DNA of 8,320 nucleotides, taken from Desulfobacteraceae bacterium (GTDB taxonomy: Bacteria; Desulfobacterota; Desulfobacteria; Desulfobacterales; ETH-SRB1). The stretch is from assembly GCA_013202725.1 (NCBI GenBank), contig JABMRH010000066.1, positions 1 to 8,320 on the forward strand. Reading direction: 5' to 3'. A program made the position numbers and the translations under genes. Of this stretch, positions 1 through 6,980 are shown piece by piece (within the stretch, counting starts at the first letter, position 1; every line of letters starts with the position of its first letter). Below the pieces are notes generated by a model. That model ran no database searches. It was not told where the DNA came from and worked only from the letters and a program-made list of their open reading frames with translations.

Positions 1-150
1 AGGAAACCCTGCTTCCAATACATCTACACCGAGTTTTTCCAGTTGCACGGCAATCCGCATCTTTTCAGCGGCATTCATGCTGGCTCCGGGAGACTGCTCA
101 CCATCTCTTAAAGTAGTATCAAATATTATTACTTTTTCATTTTCATTCAT
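1..150 (-). CDS. leuA: 2-isopropylmalate synthase, N-terminal 50 residues (cut by window edge)
   Basis: Partial gene: only codons 1-50 are present and the reading frame is open to base 1. LeuA condenses 2-ketoisovalerate with acetyl-CoA, the committed step of leucine synthesis, in the cytoplasm. The visible part starts MNENEKVIIFDTTLRDGEQS and continues through PGASM to EAGFP, the canonical start of the LeuA HMGL-like TIM barrel; R15 and D16 of TTLRDGEQ are the conserved catalytic and metal-site residues of the family. The GEQSPG form separates it from the neighbouring CimA, which has GAQGEN. The start codon overlaps the cimA stop in an ATGA tetranucleotide, and a GGAGA ribosome site lies about 7 bases upstream inside the end of cimA, so translation is probably coupled. 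Last visible gene of the ilv operon. Identity as LeuA rather than another synthase of this family is likely from the N-terminus, but the C-terminal regulatory domain cannot be seen. Confidence 0.9.
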   Translation of the reverse strand, partial: MNENEKVIIFDTTLRDGEQSPGASMNAAEKMRIAVQLEKLGVDVLEAGFP

Positions 151-1754
151 GATTTTCTCCGTTCCTTAGCCAGTTTATACTGAAAACTGTCTGCCAGCGC
201 CTGCCAGCTTGCTTCTATAATATCTTCTGAAGCGCCGATTGTGCTCCAGATATCATCTTCGTCTCTTGACTCTATTAAAACCCTTACCTTTGCTGCGGTT
301 CCTTTTGCGCCATCTATTACCCGCACCTTGAAATCTACAAGACGCATGGAATCAAGATCTGTTACATAAAATTTCTCCAGGGCCTTGCGCAAAGCATTAT
401 CCAAAGCGCCGACCGGCCCATGTCCTTCGGCGGCAGTGATTTCTTCCTTATCGCCGACAGAAATTTTGATTGTAGCATGAGACGAACATGGATGATCTTT
501 TTCCTTTTCAATGTGAACTCTAAAAGATTTCAGTTCAAATAAAGGTTTGAACTGTTTTGTAAATTTTTCCATCAGTATCTTGAATGAGCCCTCAGCCGCT
601 TCAAACTGATAACCCTGCTCTTCCAGCCGCTTTACTTCAGAAACGATCTTGCGGCTGTCAAACCCCTTTCCCTTAAGCTCAATGCCCAGTTCCCTGGCCT
701 TGTATTCCACGTTGCTCTTGCCTGAAAGATCCGATATCAAAACACGGCGCTTGTTGCCCACATACTCAGGGTCCATGTGTTCGTATGCCCCCGGCACCTT
801 CATGATAGCGCTTACATGAATACCGCCCTTGTGAGCAAAAGCGCTTTTGCCGACAAAAGGCCTGGCGTTTAATGGAATCATGTTTGCAGTCTCGCTGACA
901 AACCTGGAGAGCTTTTTTAGTTTTGCAAGGTTCTTACTTGAAATACACGGGCAATCCATTTTTATACAAAGAATCGGTATAATTGAGGTAAGGTCTGCAT
1001 TGCCGCATCTTTCTCCATATCCATTGATAGTTCCCTGAACCATAACAGCGCCTGCGCGTATCGCTGCTATAGAATTGGCCACAGCCATGCCGCAGTCGTT
1101 GTGTGTATGAATTCCGATTTTAAGCGGCAGGGTATCTGTTTTTGCAGTCTGTTTTTCAACAATGCTTTTTCGTATATCATTTATGATGGATTCTATTTCA
1201 AATGGCAGGCTGCCCCCATTTGTGTCGCAGAGAACAATAGTGTCTGCGCCGCCTTCTACAGCAGCCATCAGGGTTTGCAATGCATAATCCGGGTTTTTCT
1301 TATAACCGTCAAAAAAATGCTCGGCATCGTATATAACCTCACGATCATTCCTTTTCAGATACTCGACAGAGTCACGTATCATTTCAAGATTCTCTTTCAA
1401 AGTATTTCTCATAACCTGCTCGACATGAAGATCCCAAGTCTTTCCAAAAATTGTGACAGCAGGAGCGCCGCTCTCAAGAAGCGCATTTAAGTTATGATCA
1501 TCATCAGGCTTGATTCCGATCTTGCGGGTTGCGCCGAATGCGGCAAGACGGGCGTTTTGAAATTTAATATTTTTCGCCAGCTCAAAAAAGCGCTCGTCCC
1601 TGGGATTGGAACCGGGCCAGCCGCCCTCTATGTAATGTATCCCGATATCATCAAGCTTCTGTGCGATCTTTATCATTTCTTCAGCGCTGAAACTGATATT
1701 TTCTCCCTGGGCTCCGTCTCTTAAAGTAGTATCATATAGAAGTATAGGTTTCAT
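147..1754 (-). CDS. cimA: (R)-citramalate synthase (CimA)
   Basis: A 535-residue enzyme that condenses pyruvate with acetyl-CoA to citramalate, the first step of the threonine-independent route to 2-ketobutyrate and isoleucine. Seen: HMGL-like TIM barrel from about residue 4 to 280 with DTTLRDGAQGEN (8-19; R12 and D13 catalytic/metal site), IEGGWPGSNPRD (42-53), the metal-binding HTHND (216-220) and GYGERCGNADL (245-255), then a linker with FAHKGGIHVSA and a C-terminal LeuA-type allosteric dimer domain from about residue 400. The EGGWPGSNP motif and ~530-residue length fit the long CimA family found in Desulfobacterota, cyanobacteria and Firmicutes rather than LeuA. The start lies 14 bases after the ilvC stop with only a weak AGAAAGAG ribosome site. 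It overlaps leuA by 4 bases. Feedback by isoleucine through the C-terminal domain is known for relatives and inferred here. The alternative, a second isopropylmalate synthase, is unlikely. Confidence 0.93.
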   Translation of the reverse strand: MKPILLYDTTLRDGAQGENISFSAEEMIKIAQKLDDIGIHYIEGGWPGSNPRDERFFELAKNIKFQNARLAAFGATRKIGIKPDDDHNLNALLESGAPAVTIFGKTWDLHVEQVMRNTLKENLEMIRDSVEYLKRNDREVIYDAEHFFDGYKKNPDYALQTLMAAVEGGADTIVLCDTNGGSLPFEIESIINDIRKSIVEKQTAKTDTLPLKIGIHTHNDCGMAVANSIAAIRAGAVMVQGTINGYGERCGNADLTSIIPILCIKMDCPCISSKNLAKLKKLSRFVSETANMIPLNARPFVGKSAFAHKGGIHVSAIMKVPGAYEHMDPEYVGNKRRVLISDLSGKSNVEYKARELGIELKGKGFDSRKIVSEVKRLEEQGYQFEAAEGSFKILMEKFTKQFKPLFELKSFRVHIEKEKDHPCSSHATIKISVGDKEEITAAEGHGPVGALDNALRKALEKFYVTDLDSMRLVDFKVRVIDGAKGTAAKVRVLIESRDEDDIWSTIGASEDIIEASWQALADSFQYKLAKERRKS

Positions 1755-1768
1755 AATGTTGCTCTTTC

Positions 1769-2821
1769 TTATTTTTTCCGGTTTTCAGGCCTTAATGCTC
1801 GAACTGCCGTGCCTGCTTTCCACATTTCTGAATTCCTGATCACATCCAGCTCTTTTCTCAGTTTTGTCATGTAATCAGGCGCACTGTTAGCCTCAAGAAC
1901 TCTTTTTGTTTCTTTGCCGGTTTTAACACGGTCATAGAGATCGTCAAAAATAGGAACCACGGCATCCCGAAACTTTGGAGCCCAGTCCAGAGCGCCTCTC
2001 TGGGCTGTAGTGCTACAGTTTGCAAACATCCAGTCCATGCCGTTTTCCGCCACAAGTCGTATGAGGCTTTGTGTAAGCTCCTCCACTGTCTCATTAAAGG
2101 CTTCACTCGGACTGTGACCGTTTTTTCTAAGAACATTGTACTGCGCCTCCATAGTACCGGCAAGACATCCCATCAGAACACCACGCTCGCCGGTAAGATC
2201 GCTGTAGACCTCTTTTTCAAATGTTGTGGGAAAAAGATATCCTGATCCTATAGCAATACCAAGCGCAAGAGTTCTTTCCATTGCTCTTCCGGTAAAGTCC
2301 TGATACACCGCAAAGCTGGAATTGATACCACTCCCGTCCAGAAAGTTTCTCCGCACATTAGTTCCGGATCCTTTTGGCGCCACTAAAATGACATCAATAT
2401 TTTCCGGAGGTACAATACCTGTTTGGTCTTTATAAACAATTGAAAAGCCATGCGAAAAATAAAGAGCATCCCCCTCATTAAGACATTCTTTTACCTGAGG
2501 CCATGTTGCCGCCTGACCGGCATCCGACAGGAGTTCCTTAATAATTGTTCCTTTCCGTGCTGCTTCCTCAAGCGGAAAGAGAGTTTCACCCGGAACAAAA
2601 CCGTCTGAAATCGCCTTATTCCAGTATTCATCCCCTTCAAGCTGTCCTATGATTACGGGAAAGCCGTTGTCTTTAAGATTTAAAGCCTGAGCCGGTCCTT
2701 GAACTCCATAGCCGAGGATTACAATTGTTTCATCTTTAAGTACTTCCCTGGCTTTATCCAGAGAAAATTCTTCAGATGTAATTACTTCTTCTACAACACC
2801 GCCAAAATCGATATTTGCCAT
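1769..2821 (-). CDS. ilvC: Ketol-acid reductoisomerase, yeast-like ~350-residue type, possibly NADH-preferring
   Basis: Converts acetolactate and acetohydroxybutyrate to the 2,3-dihydroxy acids (isomerisation plus reduction). 350 residues: N-terminal Rossmann domain with GYGVQGPAQALNL (37-49), SHGF (123-126) and VAPKGSG (147-153), then one all-helical knotted domain with Mg2+ ligands D208 and E212 in SDLTGERG, E244 and E248 in NETVEE, and the substrate-binding CSTTA (269-273). The text from INSSFAVY to the C-terminal LRPEN closely resembles yeast Ilv5 as I recall it, and is unlike both the ~330-residue common bacterial enzyme and the ~490-residue E. coli enzyme. The cofactor loop after strand beta2 reads QLEGDEY (60-66): the Arg and Ser that hold the NADPH phosphate in Ilv5 are Leu and Tyr here, and three acidic residues are present, which predicts NADH use (inference). 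An AAGGAG ribosome site precedes the start by 6 bases. Lies between ilvN (29-bp gap) and cimA (14-bp gap). Confidence 0.96.
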   Translation of the reverse strand: MANIDFGGVVEEVITSEEFSLDKAREVLKDETIVILGYGVQGPAQALNLKDNGFPVIIGQLEGDEYWNKAISDGFVPGETLFPLEEAARKGTIIKELLSDAGQAATWPQVKECLNEGDALYFSHGFSIVYKDQTGIVPPENIDVILVAPKGSGTNVRRNFLDGSGINSSFAVYQDFTGRAMERTLALGIAIGSGYLFPTTFEKEVYSDLTGERGVLMGCLAGTMEAQYNVLRKNGHSPSEAFNETVEELTQSLIRLVAENGMDWMFANCSTTAQRGALDWAPKFRDAVVPIFDDLYDRVKTGKETKRVLEANSAPDYMTKLRKELDVIRNSEMWKAGTAVRALRPENRKK

Positions 2822-2850
2822 TTCATTCTCCTTGGTTTATAATTATGTTT

Positions 2851-3339
2851 TTACTTTGGTTCCCGGAAAAGGGCGATAATTCCTGTTTTTGCGATTTCCT
2901 TAATTCCTATCGGTTTTAGAAGATTCAAAATTGCATCCATTTTGCCTTCATCTCCGGTAACCTCTAAGGTGTAATGCCCCTGCCCGACATCAACCACTTT
3001 ACACCTGAAAATATCTACGATTCTGAGGATTTCAGCCCTGTGTTCCGGCCTGGCCTGCACCTTGATAAGAGCCATCTCCCTTTGAACATAACTTGATCCT
3101 GTAAGTTCATGTACTTTTATCACATTGATAAGCTTATGAAGCTGCTTCATAATTTGCTCGACAACGGGAGCGTTCGCCTTGGTAACAAGGGTAATCCTGG
3201 ATACCAGAGGATCGGTAGTTTCGGCAACAGAAAGACTCTCGATATTATAGCCTCTACCGCTAAATAATCCTGCAATCCTGGACAGCACCCCCGGCTGGTT
3301 GTCAACTAAAATCGAAAGTATATGTTTTTGTTCCGTCAT
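2851..3339 (-). CDS. ilvN: Acetolactate synthase small (regulatory) subunit
   Basis: Regulatory partner of the large subunit encoded just upstream; it activates the catalytic subunit and carries the valine feedback site. 162 residues, the usual length of IlvH/IlvN proteins. N-terminal ACT domain about residues 5-78 with LVDNQPGVLSRIAGLFSGRG and YNIESLSV, followed by the ALS_ss_C domain from about residue 85 to the end (VQREMALIKVQ, then LEVTGDEGKMDAILNLL). Positions matching the valine site of E. coli IlvH (Asn11, Gly14, Asn29) appear conserved as N13, G16 and N32, so valine sensitivity is predicted, not shown. The ribosome site AAGGA sits about 9 bases before the ATG in the 48-bp gap after ilvB. 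The ilvB-ilvN pairing on one strand supports a functional holoenzyme. Confidence 0.96.
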   Translation of the reverse strand: MTEQKHILSILVDNQPGVLSRIAGLFSGRGYNIESLSVAETTDPLVSRITLVTKANAPVVEQIMKQLHKLINVIKVHELTGSSYVQREMALIKVQARPEHRAEILRIVDIFRCKVVDVGQGHYTLEVTGDEGKMDAILNLLKPIGIKEIAKTGIIALFREPK

Positions 3340-3387
3340 GATTTATATCCTTAATTTAATCGGTTAATTATACTTTAGCATTTGCTG

Positions 3388-5073
3388 TCAGGCCAGAAGC
3401 ATTTCCGTTATAGGAGCCCCGGCAGGCACCATTGGATAAACACATTCTTCCCTTTCGACCGCAAAGTCCATAATTACTGTTCTATGTGAAGAAAGGCCTT
3501 TTATGAGCACCGGTTCAACCTCTTCAGGCTTTGTAGCCCTTAAACCAACAGCCCCGTATGCCTCTGCCAGTTTTACAAAGTCAGGTGCATGCTCCATAAC
3601 TGTACCGGAATAACGTTTGCCGTAGAACAGTTCCTGCCACTGTCTAACCATGCCAAGATACTGGTTGTTCAGGATAACGATCTTTACCGGAAGACCGTAT
3701 TGCTCTGCAGTTGCCATTTCCTGTATGTTCATCTGAATACTGCCGTCCCCGGCAATATCCACTACAAGTTTTTTAGGACAGGCAATCTGAGCGCCGATTG
3801 CTGCCGGAAGCCCGAACCCCATAACTCCCAGACCGCCCGATGTAATAAAATGATTGGGTTTGTTAAAATGATAATATTGCGCGGCCCACATCTGATTCTG
3901 CCCAACTTCAGTAGTTATAATGGCGCTGCCTTTAGTCAATTCGTAGAGTTTCTCGACAACATATTGCGGCTTGATAATATTTTTCTGTTTATATGCCAGT
4001 GGAGTCGTGCTTTTCCACTTCTCTATCTGATCAAGCCATTTTTTCCTCTTTTTCTTCAGATCGCCCAGATCCTCCTTGTCTAATAGCTTGTTAAGAAGAC
4101 CGAGGGTAATTTTGCAATCACCCACCACAGGGACGGCAACAGGAATATTCTTGCGTATTGATGTAGGATCAATATCAATATGCACAATCTTTGCATTAGG
4201 TGCAAATGTATCTGTTTTTCCGGTAACACGGTCGTCAAAACGGACTCCGACGGCAATAATAAGATCGCAGTCTCCTGAGCACATGTTGGCTCGATATGTG
4301 CCATGCATGCCGATCATGCCTAACCACAAAGGATCCGTGCCCGGAAATACTCCAAGCCCCATTAAGGAGCATGTTACAGGGATCCGGGTTTTATGAGCCA
4401 ATTCAGTAAGCTCTTTTGAACCCTTTGAAAGAACAACCCCGCCGCCTGCAAAAATAATCGGCTTTTTGGCATTCTTTATAAGTTTTACTGCCCTTTGCAA
4501 CTGTTTCATGTTCGGGCTATAAGTAGGCTTGTATGACTTCAGCTCAATTTTTTTGGGCGCTTTGTAAGTTATTATTGTGCTTGACACATCCTTTGGAATA
4601 TCGATCAGCACGGGCCCCGGGCGGCCGGAAGCAGCTATAATAAATGCCTCTTTAACGATTCTTGCAAGATCCTCGGTGCGCTTAACAAGGTAGTTGTGCT
4701 TGGTGCATGGTCTTGTTATTCCAACTATATCCACTTCCTGAAAGGCATCATTACCGATAAGCTGTGTCGGAACCTGGCCGGTAAATATAACCAGTGGAAT
4801 GGAGTCCATATAGGCACATGCAATTCCGGTCACTGTATTGGTAGCCCCGGGTCCTGATGTTACCAGACATACCCCAACCTTGCCGCCGGCCCTTGCATAA
4901 CCATCGGCGGCATGAACCGCTCCCTGCTCATGGCGGACCAGTATATGCCGTATATCTGTTTTAGCCAGTTCATCATAAATATCTATGACAACACCACCAG
5001 GAAATCCGAAGATAGTGTCAACACCTTCTTCCTTTAGCATTTTCATAAGGATCTGTGCGCCTGTGAGTTTCAT
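3388..5073 (-). CDS. ilvB: Acetolactate synthase large (catalytic) subunit, biosynthetic
   Basis: ThDP-, FAD- and Mg2+-dependent enzyme joining two pyruvates to acetolactate (valine, leucine) or pyruvate plus 2-ketobutyrate to acetohydroxybutyrate (isoleucine). 561 residues, typical length. Three domains in order: ThDP pyrimidine-binding about 1-165 with catalytic E49 in VRHEQGAVHAADGYAR and TSGPGATN (72-79); central FAD-linked domain about 190-330; ThDP diphosphate-binding domain about 370-550 with EVGQNQMW (389-396), the GDG...NN motif (G442-D443-G444 to N469-N470) and QYLGMVRQWQELFY. The adjacent ilvN gene and the FAD-type middle domain argue against a catabolic pyruvate-to-acetoin AlsS. 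The start has an excellent AGGAAGGA ribosome site about 7 bases upstream, placed directly against a 12-unit heptad repeat. Follows ilvD after an unusually long 204-bp, repeat-filled gap, so independent processing or an internal promoter is possible. Confidence 0.97.
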   Translation of the reverse strand: MKLTGAQILMKMLKEEGVDTIFGFPGGVVIDIYDELAKTDIRHILVRHEQGAVHAADGYARAGGKVGVCLVTSGPGATNTVTGIACAYMDSIPLVIFTGQVPTQLIGNDAFQEVDIVGITRPCTKHNYLVKRTEDLARIVKEAFIIAASGRPGPVLIDIPKDVSSTIITYKAPKKIELKSYKPTYSPNMKQLQRAVKLIKNAKKPIIFAGGGVVLSKGSKELTELAHKTRIPVTCSLMGLGVFPGTDPLWLGMIGMHGTYRANMCSGDCDLIIAVGVRFDDRVTGKTDTFAPNAKIVHIDIDPTSIRKNIPVAVPVVGDCKITLGLLNKLLDKEDLGDLKKKRKKWLDQIEKWKSTTPLAYKQKNIIKPQYVVEKLYELTKGSAIITTEVGQNQMWAAQYYHFNKPNHFITSGGLGVMGFGLPAAIGAQIACPKKLVVDIAGDGSIQMNIQEMATAEQYGLPVKIVILNNQYLGMVRQWQELFYGKRYSGTVMEHAPDFVKLAEAYGAVGLRATKPEEVEPVLIKGLSSHRTVIMDFAVEREECVYPMVPAGAPITEMLLA

Positions 5074-5090
5074 GATAAATCCTTCCTTTT

Positions 5091-5174
5091 CTGGTTGCTC
5101 GTTGCTTGTTTCTCGTTTCTCGTTGCTGGTTGCTGGTTTCTCGTTTCTCGTTGCTTGTTGCTCGTTACTCGTTG
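5091..5174. repeat. Twelve-unit tandem heptad array upstream of ilvB
   Basis: Twelve consecutive 7-bp units without any spacing error (84 bp). Plus-strand consensus is CTSGTTK, with units such as CTGGTTG, CTCGTTG, CTTGTTT and CTCGTTT. On the ilv-coding strand the units read MAACSAG (CAACGAG, AAACGAG, CAACCAG). Variation falls at unit positions 3 and 7, while the CT and GTT cores stay fixed except that the unit at 5161-5167 ends in A. The array stops 17 bp before the ilvB start, just upstream of its ribosome site, so it would lie in the transcribed ilvD-ilvB spacer. Because 3 x 7 = 21, the array is open in several frames, but the apparent peptide is only a by-product. Function unknown; similar degenerate heptads are, in my recollection, frequent between genes in Desulfobacterota. 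Confidence 0.9.
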
Positions 5175-5182
5175 TTTCTTAT

Positions 5183-5268
5183 AAGTGAGCTAACATTAAA
5201 ATCGGCAGCGCCGGAGGCGTACCACAACTTTAGGCACTTTAATATACTTTAGGCACTTTAGCTCACTT
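5183..5268. repeat. Inverted repeat bracketing the core of the ilvD-ilvB spacer
   Basis: A perfect 10-bp inverted pair, AAGTGAGCTA at 5183-5192 and TAGCTCACTT at 5259-5268, separated by 66 bp. The core holds a small GC-rich hairpin, GCGCC-GGA-GGCGT at 5208-5220 (5 pairs, one G-T type), in an otherwise AT-rich spacer. There is no U-tract after it on the coding strand, so it is not a terminator. Its right arm overlaps the TAAAGT array. It could be the footprint of a small repetitive element or an RNA fold in the operon transcript. Confidence 0.5.
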
Positions 5269-5280
5269 TATTTAACTTTA
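5227..5280. repeat. Six phased TAAAGT units (ACTTTA on plus strand)
   Basis: On the minus strand TAAAGT occurs at 5280-5275, 5270-5265, 5260-5255, 5251-5246, 5241-5236 and 5232-5227, so the start-to-start distances are 10, 10, 9, 10 and 9 bp. Spacers are TAAA, GAGC, GCC, ATAT and GCC; the 15-bp unit ACTTTAGGCACTTTA is perfectly duplicated at 5227-5241 and 5246-5260. The first TAAAGT begins on the ilvD stop codon TAA. Spacing near one DNA helical turn puts the units on one face of the DNA, as in a protein-binding array, but no function is established. Confidence 0.85.
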
Positions 5281-6948
5281 TTTCACGACCGCACCTTTAT
5301 CAGCAGATGATACCATGCGTGAATATCTGGCCATATATCCATGTGTTATCTTAGGTTCAGGAGGCGACCACAAGGCAAATCTATCCTTGATCTTCTCTTC
5401 GGCAACCTTGAGAGTTATCTTTTTGCCTGGTATATCGATTGATATAAGATCCCCTTCCTGCACAATTGCAATAGGCCCTCCCTGTATTGCTTCAGGTGAA
5501 ACATGTCCAATGGAAGCACCTTTTGTGCCTCCTGAAAAACGGCCGTCTGTAATCAGCGCTACATGCCTGTCCAATTTCATGCCGGCTATTGCAGAGGTCG
5601 GAGTAAGCATCTCCCGCATACCGGGACCGCCCCTCGGCCCTTCATAACGGATTACGATAATATCCCCTTTTTTTATATCACCTTCCATAATAGCCCGAGT
5701 CGCCTCCTCTTCTGAATCAAAAACCCTGGCAAGCCCCTCATGGCACAACATCTCATCTAAAACCGCCGACTGTTTCACAACACAACCATCTGGGGCAAGA
5801 TTGCCGAAAAGTACGGCAAGACCTCCATAGTTATGATATGGGTTGTCTACAGACCGTATGATATCTTTATCCAGCGTTTGAACATCTGTAACATTATCGC
5901 CGATCGTTTTTCCGGTTACTGTCATGCAATCATTGTTGATAAGGCCTGCATGCAATAGCTCCTTGACAACAGCGCTGATGCCTCCCGCACAATTCAGATC
6001 CTCTATATGGTGTTTACCTCCAGGGCTGAGCGAGCAAAGATGAGGTGTTGCCCTGCTGATTTCGTTGATCAGATTAAGGTCGATATTTACCTTTGCTTCA
6101 TTTGCAATTGCCAGAAGATGGAGAACTGTGTTGGTGGAACAGCCGAGCGCCATGTCAACTGTAAGAGCATTTTTAAATGCCTTTTCGGTCATGATTTTTT
6201 TCGGAGTAATCTGCTGCTTTAAAAGGCTGATTATCTGCATTCCAGCCTCCTTGGCCAGACGGATACGCGCGGCCATCACGGCAGGAATTGTGCCGTTGCC
6301 GGGCAATCCCATGCCTATAGCCTCGGTCAAACAGTTCATGGAATTGGCGGTAAACATGCCGGCACATGACCCGCAGGTTGGACAGGCGGCATTTTCAATG
6401 GCAGTCAACCCCTTTTCCGTCATCCTGCCTGAAAGCACCGCGCCAACAGCTTCAAAAACAGTAACAAGATCGATTTTCCCTGCCTCTGTTTGATTTGGAT
6501 TATCTCCGGCCAGCATAGGACCTCCGCTTATTACAATTGCGGGAAGATCCAGGCGTGCGGCAGCCATCAGCATTCCCGGCACGATCTTATCGCAATTTAC
6601 AACCATAACCATAGCATCGAATGCATGGGCAGTAGCCATCACCTCAATTGAATCGGCGATAAGTTCACGGCTTGCGAGAGAATACTTCATCCCGGTATGA
6701 TTCATGGCAATACCGTCACAAACACCGATAGTACCGAATTCTACAGGGGTGCCGCCCCCCATATAAACTCCGGCCTTTACAGCTTCTACAATTTTATCAA
6801 GATGGATATGACCCGGAATAATCGCATTGGCTGAATTAGCAATGCCTATAAGAGGCCTTTTCAACTCGGCATCAGTATATCCCATTGACTTAAAGAGGCT
6901 TCGATGAGGCGCCCTTTCAATACCTTTTTTAACAATATCGCTTTTCAT
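5278..6948 (-). CDS. ilvD: Dihydroxy-acid dehydratase
   Basis: Iron-sulfur enzyme that dehydrates 2,3-dihydroxy-isovalerate and -methylvalerate to the keto acids that precede valine, leucine and isoleucine. 556 residues, usual for IlvD. Motifs in order: IANSANAIIPGHIHLD (36-51), CDGIAMNHTGM (77-87), SRELIADS (93-100), cluster ligand C119 in VNCDKIVPGM, CPTCGSCAGMFTANSMNC (189-206) with ligand C195, and near the C-terminus ITDGRFSGGTKGASIGH with the conserved catalytic serine. The first cluster position is Gly46 (PGH) as in E. coli IlvD, not Cys as in three-cysteine [2Fe-2S] plant and actinobacterial enzymes, so an oxygen-labile cluster is more likely (inference). AGGAG sits about 8 bases before the ATG; its first bases form a 4-bp hairpin CCTG-TTTT-CAGG (6961-6972). 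First structural gene of the operon, directly behind the attenuator. Confidence 0.97.
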   Translation of the reverse strand: MKSDIVKKGIERAPHRSLFKSMGYTDAELKRPLIGIANSANAIIPGHIHLDKIVEAVKAGVYMGGGTPVEFGTIGVCDGIAMNHTGMKYSLASRELIADSIEVMATAHAFDAMVMVVNCDKIVPGMLMAAARLDLPAIVISGGPMLAGDNPNQTEAGKIDLVTVFEAVGAVLSGRMTEKGLTAIENAACPTCGSCAGMFTANSMNCLTEAIGMGLPGNGTIPAVMAARIRLAKEAGMQIISLLKQQITPKKIMTEKAFKNALTVDMALGCSTNTVLHLLAIANEAKVNIDLNLINEISRATPHLCSLSPGGKHHIEDLNCAGGISAVVKELLHAGLINNDCMTVTGKTIGDNVTDVQTLDKDIIRSVDNPYHNYGGLAVLFGNLAPDGCVVKQSAVLDEMLCHEGLARVFDSEEEATRAIMEGDIKKGDIIVIRYEGPRGGPGMREMLTPTSAIAGMKLDRHVALITDGRFSGGTKGASIGHVSPEAIQGGPIAIVQEGDLISIDIPGKKITLKVAEEKIKDRFALWSPPEPKITHGYMARYSRMVSSADKGAVVK

Positions 6949-6980
6949 TCTAACTATTCTCCTGAAAACAGGTTTTCCCC

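Noticed and set aside
1101..1490. 129-codon plus-strand ORF
   Set aside because: It lies antisense to the cimA catalytic barrel and its composition is that of a shadow frame.
3589..4083. 164-codon plus-strand ORF
   Set aside because: It lies antisense within ilvB, whose ThDP motifs are intact, and has no recognisable motif. It is a shadow frame.
4985..5188. 67-codon plus-strand ORF with SLLV-type repeats
   Set aside because: The repeats come from translating the 7-bp array, and the start lies antisense in ilvB; not a real protein.
6065..6493. 142-codon plus-strand ORF
   Set aside because: It is antisense to the conserved middle of ilvD and has no motif of its own.
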